Below are positions 60,421 through 64,000 of a stretch of 64,000 bases of DNA, piece after piece. Both the position numbers and the translations under genes were made by a program. This DNA comes from Takifugu bimaculatus (Eukaryota; Chordata; Actinopteri; Tetraodontiformes; Tetraodontidae): NCBI GenBank assembly GCA_004026145.2, contig CP034993.1, positions 9,738,050 through 9,802,049 of the forward strand. Reading direction: 5' to 3'. The notes under the pieces were generated by a model. That model was not told the DNA's origin. It was given only the letters and a program-made list of their open reading frames with translations, and searched no databases. Numbering within the stretch: the first letter of the stretch is position 1; each line of letters opens with the position of its first letter.

Positions 60421-60618
60421 GCCAAAGCCAACTACCTCCAGATGGGACCCATCTATATTCAGATGAGCTGCTTCCTCACATTCTGACCAATCCCACCCTG
60501 ATGTCCTACAGTGTTGTCAACAAACATACTGACAAACACAAACACAAGAGAGTACAAACAGATGCACGCATTCAGAGAGGAAAACACTCGTGGTGCGAAC
60601 ACACCCGGGGCCACCCAG

Positions 60619-60621
<3 letters not shown>

Positions 60622-60657
<36 letters not shown>
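60622..60657. repeat. (AC)n microsatellite
   Basis: Pure AC run of about 36 bp. Confidence 0.95.
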
Positions 60658-61663
60658 AACCGCCGCCTGGCTGGGTGTCATCCTTCTCTCTACAGGGAAA
60701 CAATAGCTTAGCCGACACTTGGTGGTCTGCGCTGTCGGCCCAAGCGTCTGTTCTGTGCTGTGTGGAAGCCGGTGATGGCTTTTTCCTCTTTTTGTTTTAT
60801 TTTATGAATAAATTCAGTGATTGACATTTTATCTGTGAGCTCTGCGGATTGATTTTCATTGAGGAAACAAACCTCCGGAAACTGTGCAAACACCAAGGCT
60901 GAAAACTGGTGCTGAGCTGCAAAAAAAAAGAGAGAAACTTGGGTTAAGATGTGGAAATGTTTAAACAGAGCCAGTGTGGGTACAAGCTCAGCAGTTTTTA
61001 AAGGCTGTAGCTGTAGCACAATATCCTGAGGCGGTTTGTTTATACGGCAGCACTGCTGTCGTCCTCAGGTTGTTCCCACACGCAAAATATTTGGATTGTC
61101 CTTCATCGAAACTCAAACCCCAGTCTCCCAACAACTTCCTGCTCCATCAAACTGCTGTAGTGTAGCTTAGCTCATTAATACTTAAAATGAAAACATCATT
61201 TCAGGATTTGGTTTAATAATCGATGGTTGCAATGTGTCCACCAATACTTTGTTCCAGGAGATGTTTGAAACAGCTCGTTACAGTTTGTGCAAACACTGGT
61301 GCATTTAGCGCAGCCATGTAGCCGTCGCCGGCACAAAGCATCATATTATCAGGTCAATCATCTACATCAGCCTGATAATCAAACTGTCTTCTATCTACAC
61401 TTGGACCTTTAATTCTGCTCCCGTAATTAAATCACAGGCTTGAATTTTGTGACAATCAAAATCCCCTGAACTTCACACTCCATTTCACTGACGCCCAGAG
61501 GCATTCAGGCAGCACGCAGAGGAGCGACCGTTTCAAAACGACAGCCGGGAGAAACTTTTGACACAATAAAAACAAAAACATACGAGGGAAGAGCAGTTTA
61601 AGATGCTTGGACAAAGATGCCAAATGAAAAAAGGCTGTGGGCTAATGGAGGTTGAGTCTGAGT

Positions 61664-61704
61664 CTGTGTGTGTGTGCGTGTGCGTGTGTGTGCGTGTGCG
61701 TGTG
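61664..61704. repeat. (GT)n with CG interruptions
   Basis: GTGTGTGCGTGTGC-type run of about 41 bp. Confidence 0.92.
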
Positions 61705-62647
61705 GGACAGCTACCCAAAGAAATTTTATGTATCGGGAAGTGAACAACAAAGTCATTGAGGAGAGGCAAATGCATTTAGAGGACAAGAAGGATTAGTTCA
61801 AAGATCCATTTTCATCAGAGAGAGAGAAGGAAAGGAGAAGAGAGCGGGTCTGCGGTTCTGCCGGCTGCAGATACGGACCGCGCTCAGGCTGGAACCTGCA
61901 ACACGCCACGCCTAACTTAGCTGAGCCATCGCAAACGCACAGTCGAGGGCAGAACACAGATATCAACCGGTCCTACGCAGCGTCCTAATGTGTCCTGTGA
62001 GCGTCTGACAACACGGCTTTGTGGAATGGCTGAGATACCCATAATCCTTTGGTTGGAGTCACAGGTTCAACATTACCCTGGTGCTGAGCACACCCAGAGA
62101 GCTTCAAAGAGCTTACGCCCAAACATCCACATCCAAAAACCTCAAGAGAGCGAACTGCACCGCCAGCAGCCTCTTCCTGAGGATGTGGAATGTAAATCCA
62201 GGACGGGTCTCTAAAAATACTTGGGAAAGAGTCACAAAATCAGATTGGCTGAAAGCCTCCACCTCTAATACTAAAGGCAGTGCCTGACTTACAGTAGAGT
62301 AATCAGGGGACCGATGGCTGCGGAAAAACTGCAACGCCTCACCTAGTTCATTATAAGATGACACAACCAATTTGTCCTTCTGCCTGCTGCAATCTACCAA
62401 ATCTCCCCTGACAAAAGCGTTTAGATTAGAGCTCTTTCAACGGGGCCGCGCTGACATGCATGCCCGGCCTGTAAAGGGGAAATGAACTGCCTTTTAATTC
62501 CCCTCCAGGCAAACATAAAAATGTCCAGGTAAGTCATTTGTGAGTTGAATAGTGAGCCGGAAACTAGTCGCTTTAAAAATCCCCTGCCCGCGTTCAAACC
62601 GTTTATTTTTCAAGTTTTTTTCCCCCCGTGTAGAACAGCACAAACAA

Positions 62648-62671
62648 ACACACACACACACACACACACAC
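62648..62671. repeat. (AC)n microsatellite
   Basis: AC run of 24 bp. Confidence 0.92.
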
Positions 62672-62896
62672 GGCACAGGCGCTCAAACACACACACCCTT
62701 ATCCCCATCTGGAGGATTATTAATCTATTTGTTACATTTTGTCTCATTATTTCTCCCACATAATCCTCTTTAACTTCTTTTTGTCAGCATGCTAATTAGT
62801 TTATGGGAACAGTGAAGCTGCGTGTGCCATAGATTGTTCTGACTGGTGTTTCTTCGACTCGCTCGTGCATTCCGTCTTCCTCTGACCCCAGCGTCA

Positions 62897-62931
62897 CCCC
62901 CCCCACCACCACCACCACCCCCAACCCCCAG
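62897..62931. repeat. C-run with (CCA)n trinucleotide repeats
   Basis: C-run followed by four CCA/ACC units and CCCCCAACCCCC. Low-complexity; the Pro- and Gly-rich open frames across it are artefacts. Confidence 0.85.
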
Positions 62932-63245
62932 CAAAAAGGGGACAGGAAAGGGGACGCAAGGAGAGGTGTCATTTAATAATAATGTAATAAACCATGGTGT
63001 GGTGATCACTTTCGTTGTCGTGTCTGTGAAAAACAACCGCAGCGAGGTTGGAAAGGCAAAGTAATTGTCCCAAAATGTGTCCAGATGGACGCTGCTCCGG
63101 ATTTTGCCTCAAGTGAATTCACTTTAACATCTCTCTCCAACAGTTCTTCGCTTTCCCGTCCTACAAACACTCACTTAGATTCACACGTCCCTCCATTTCC
63201 TCTCAGTGATCTAACTGGTAACAGATAATGAGGTGTGTAGTCCTC

Positions 63246-63280
63246 TGTGTGTGTGTGTATGTGTGTGTGTGTGTGTGTGC
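63246..63280. repeat. (GT)n microsatellite
   Basis: GT run of about 35 bp with one AT interruption. Confidence 0.94.
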
Positions 63281-64000
63281 CCACGCTCTTTTCTCCTGCA
63301 CTTGGTTTTAATAAAAGACCTTGTCCATCTCCCTTATCACAGAGACAATGTTTACTTAGAGGGAACATCACATATATATTTTTTAATCTAAAAATCTTAT
63401 ATGAAACCCATAGGCTGTCTGTCAGATGATTGCTACAGTTCTAACACTCTAAAAATGGGCTGGAGCATGAGGAGGAGCATAGAACATGTCGCAGTTTTAT
63501 ATTAAACATACGAGCAATCACACGGAGAACCAGGCAGCGGGGATAGCAGAATGGGTGTAATAAAGCATATATGACAGAAGGATATCAGGAAATGGATACA
63601 CATGGTTATGGAGAGGCAGCGGGGAGCGGAGGCAACGCTTACTTTATTCCCAAGGAGTCCAGAAATTCAGGAGCACACTGAAAATGTCGCAGGATTCCTG
63701 ACATGGATGGAGTTGCCCGCCTGTTTATTTCCATAATATGACCTTTTTGAATTCTAGCCAGAGGAACATTTGGAGCCAATTAATGTTAAATTTATATGTT
63801 CCCCCGATGTTCTCAGTGGTCCCCTCAGCCGTCATAATAAAACGCTAATGTTTGTGTTGTGGAAGTGCCATATTGTGTGTCCGCTCCGTCCTCTGCTGTC
63901 CACTAAAACACACCTGCTGCGTCTCCAGTGGCAGCACGGGGCGACTCCAACAGGCAGCAGAGAAGGAATTCAGACACAATTGTGCCATTTTATCACTTTG

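Larger units (their letters stand above)
42380..64000 (-). other. agbl4: agbl4 upstream intron (>=21.6 kb); no coding exon recognised
   Basis: The preceding agbl4 exon should end with a phase-2 codon and encode segments like NFSKTKSLYRDGM. I looked for these, and for FRVWFNFTV, DLFIRPDTCNPR and KKGHLIFDACFESG, on the minus strand without success, so that exon is probably beyond the window. The stretch contains a Tc1-like relic, about ten microsatellites and possible conserved blocks. The remaining parts, for example 42440-44880, 45000-46680, 48900-50270, 53000-55330 and 56250-58000, show nothing I can name. Confidence 0.6.

Noticed and set aside
42400..64000. Search for earlier agbl4 exons (SKTKSLYRDGM, FRVWFNFTV, DLFIRPDTCNPR)
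   Set aside because: Several TG/GT donor-like sites were read back (for example near 42511, 46500 and 58264), but none encoded these segments.

Overview
The window looks like a slice of a teleost fish genome, probably a percomorph with fairly compact introns. The reasons are: two recognisable vertebrate genes with spliced exons (canonical GT/AG, well matched phases); many long (AC)n/(GT)n arrays; and dispersed repeats of kinds common in fish (a Tc1-like transposon relic, a tRNA-derived SINE fragment, and a repeat ending in an AATAAAGATTGA-type tail). Nothing prokaryotic is present. Most long open frames are microsatellite or low-complexity artefacts.

Genes. Both supported genes lie on the minus strand. 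(1) bend5 (BEN domain containing 5) is complete in six coding exons between 8143 and 3010. The splice phases join into an uninterrupted 451-codon frame plus stop. It encodes an N-terminal conserved block, an acidic plus Gln/His-rich stretch, a coiled coil and a C-terminal BEN domain. (2) agbl4 (cytosolic carboxypeptidase 6, CCP6) is represented by two internal exons: 72 codons at 42163..42379 and a 40-nt exon at 18258..18297. They are consecutive in the protein (one ends in Val at phase 0, the next starts Gln-Gln-Arg). Earlier exons are presumed to lie beyond position 64000, and the zinc-site exons before position 1. bend5 therefore sits, in the same orientation, inside an agbl4 intron. This matches the nested human AGBL4/BEND5 arrangement.

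Layout (in + coordinates). 1-3009: bend5 3' side, with short G/C-rich and 26-bp tandem repeats. 3010-8143: bend5. 8144-8700: bend5 5' flank, with an imperfect hairpin and E-box/CCAAT-like motifs. 8700-18257: rest of the agbl4 intron that holds bend5. 18258-18297: agbl4 micro-exon. 18298-42162: a 23.9-kb agbl4 intron with many microsatellites, a SINE relic (about 29.5 kb), a 0.72-kb pure pyrimidine tract set inside a dispersed repeat (30.2-31.4 kb) and a hexanucleotide array (40.7 kb). 42163-42379: agbl4 exon. 42380-64000: the preceding agbl4 intron, with an internally deleted Tc1-like element at 51.3-52.2 kb. Homeobox-motif-rich, AT-biased blocks in these introns are candidate conserved non-coding elements, but only cross-species alignment could confirm them.

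How the genes relate. BEND5 is a nuclear BEN-domain DNA-binding protein of the transcriptional-repressor type. CCP6 is a cytosolic metallocarboxypeptidase that trims polyglutamate side chains and C-terminal glutamates of tubulin and other proteins. There is no evidence that they share a pathway; the link is positional. I found no convincing previously undescribed system. The most useful observations are the gene nesting, the micro-exon, the lineage-specific low-complexity insert in bend5, the bend5 upstream hairpin and the repeat structures.
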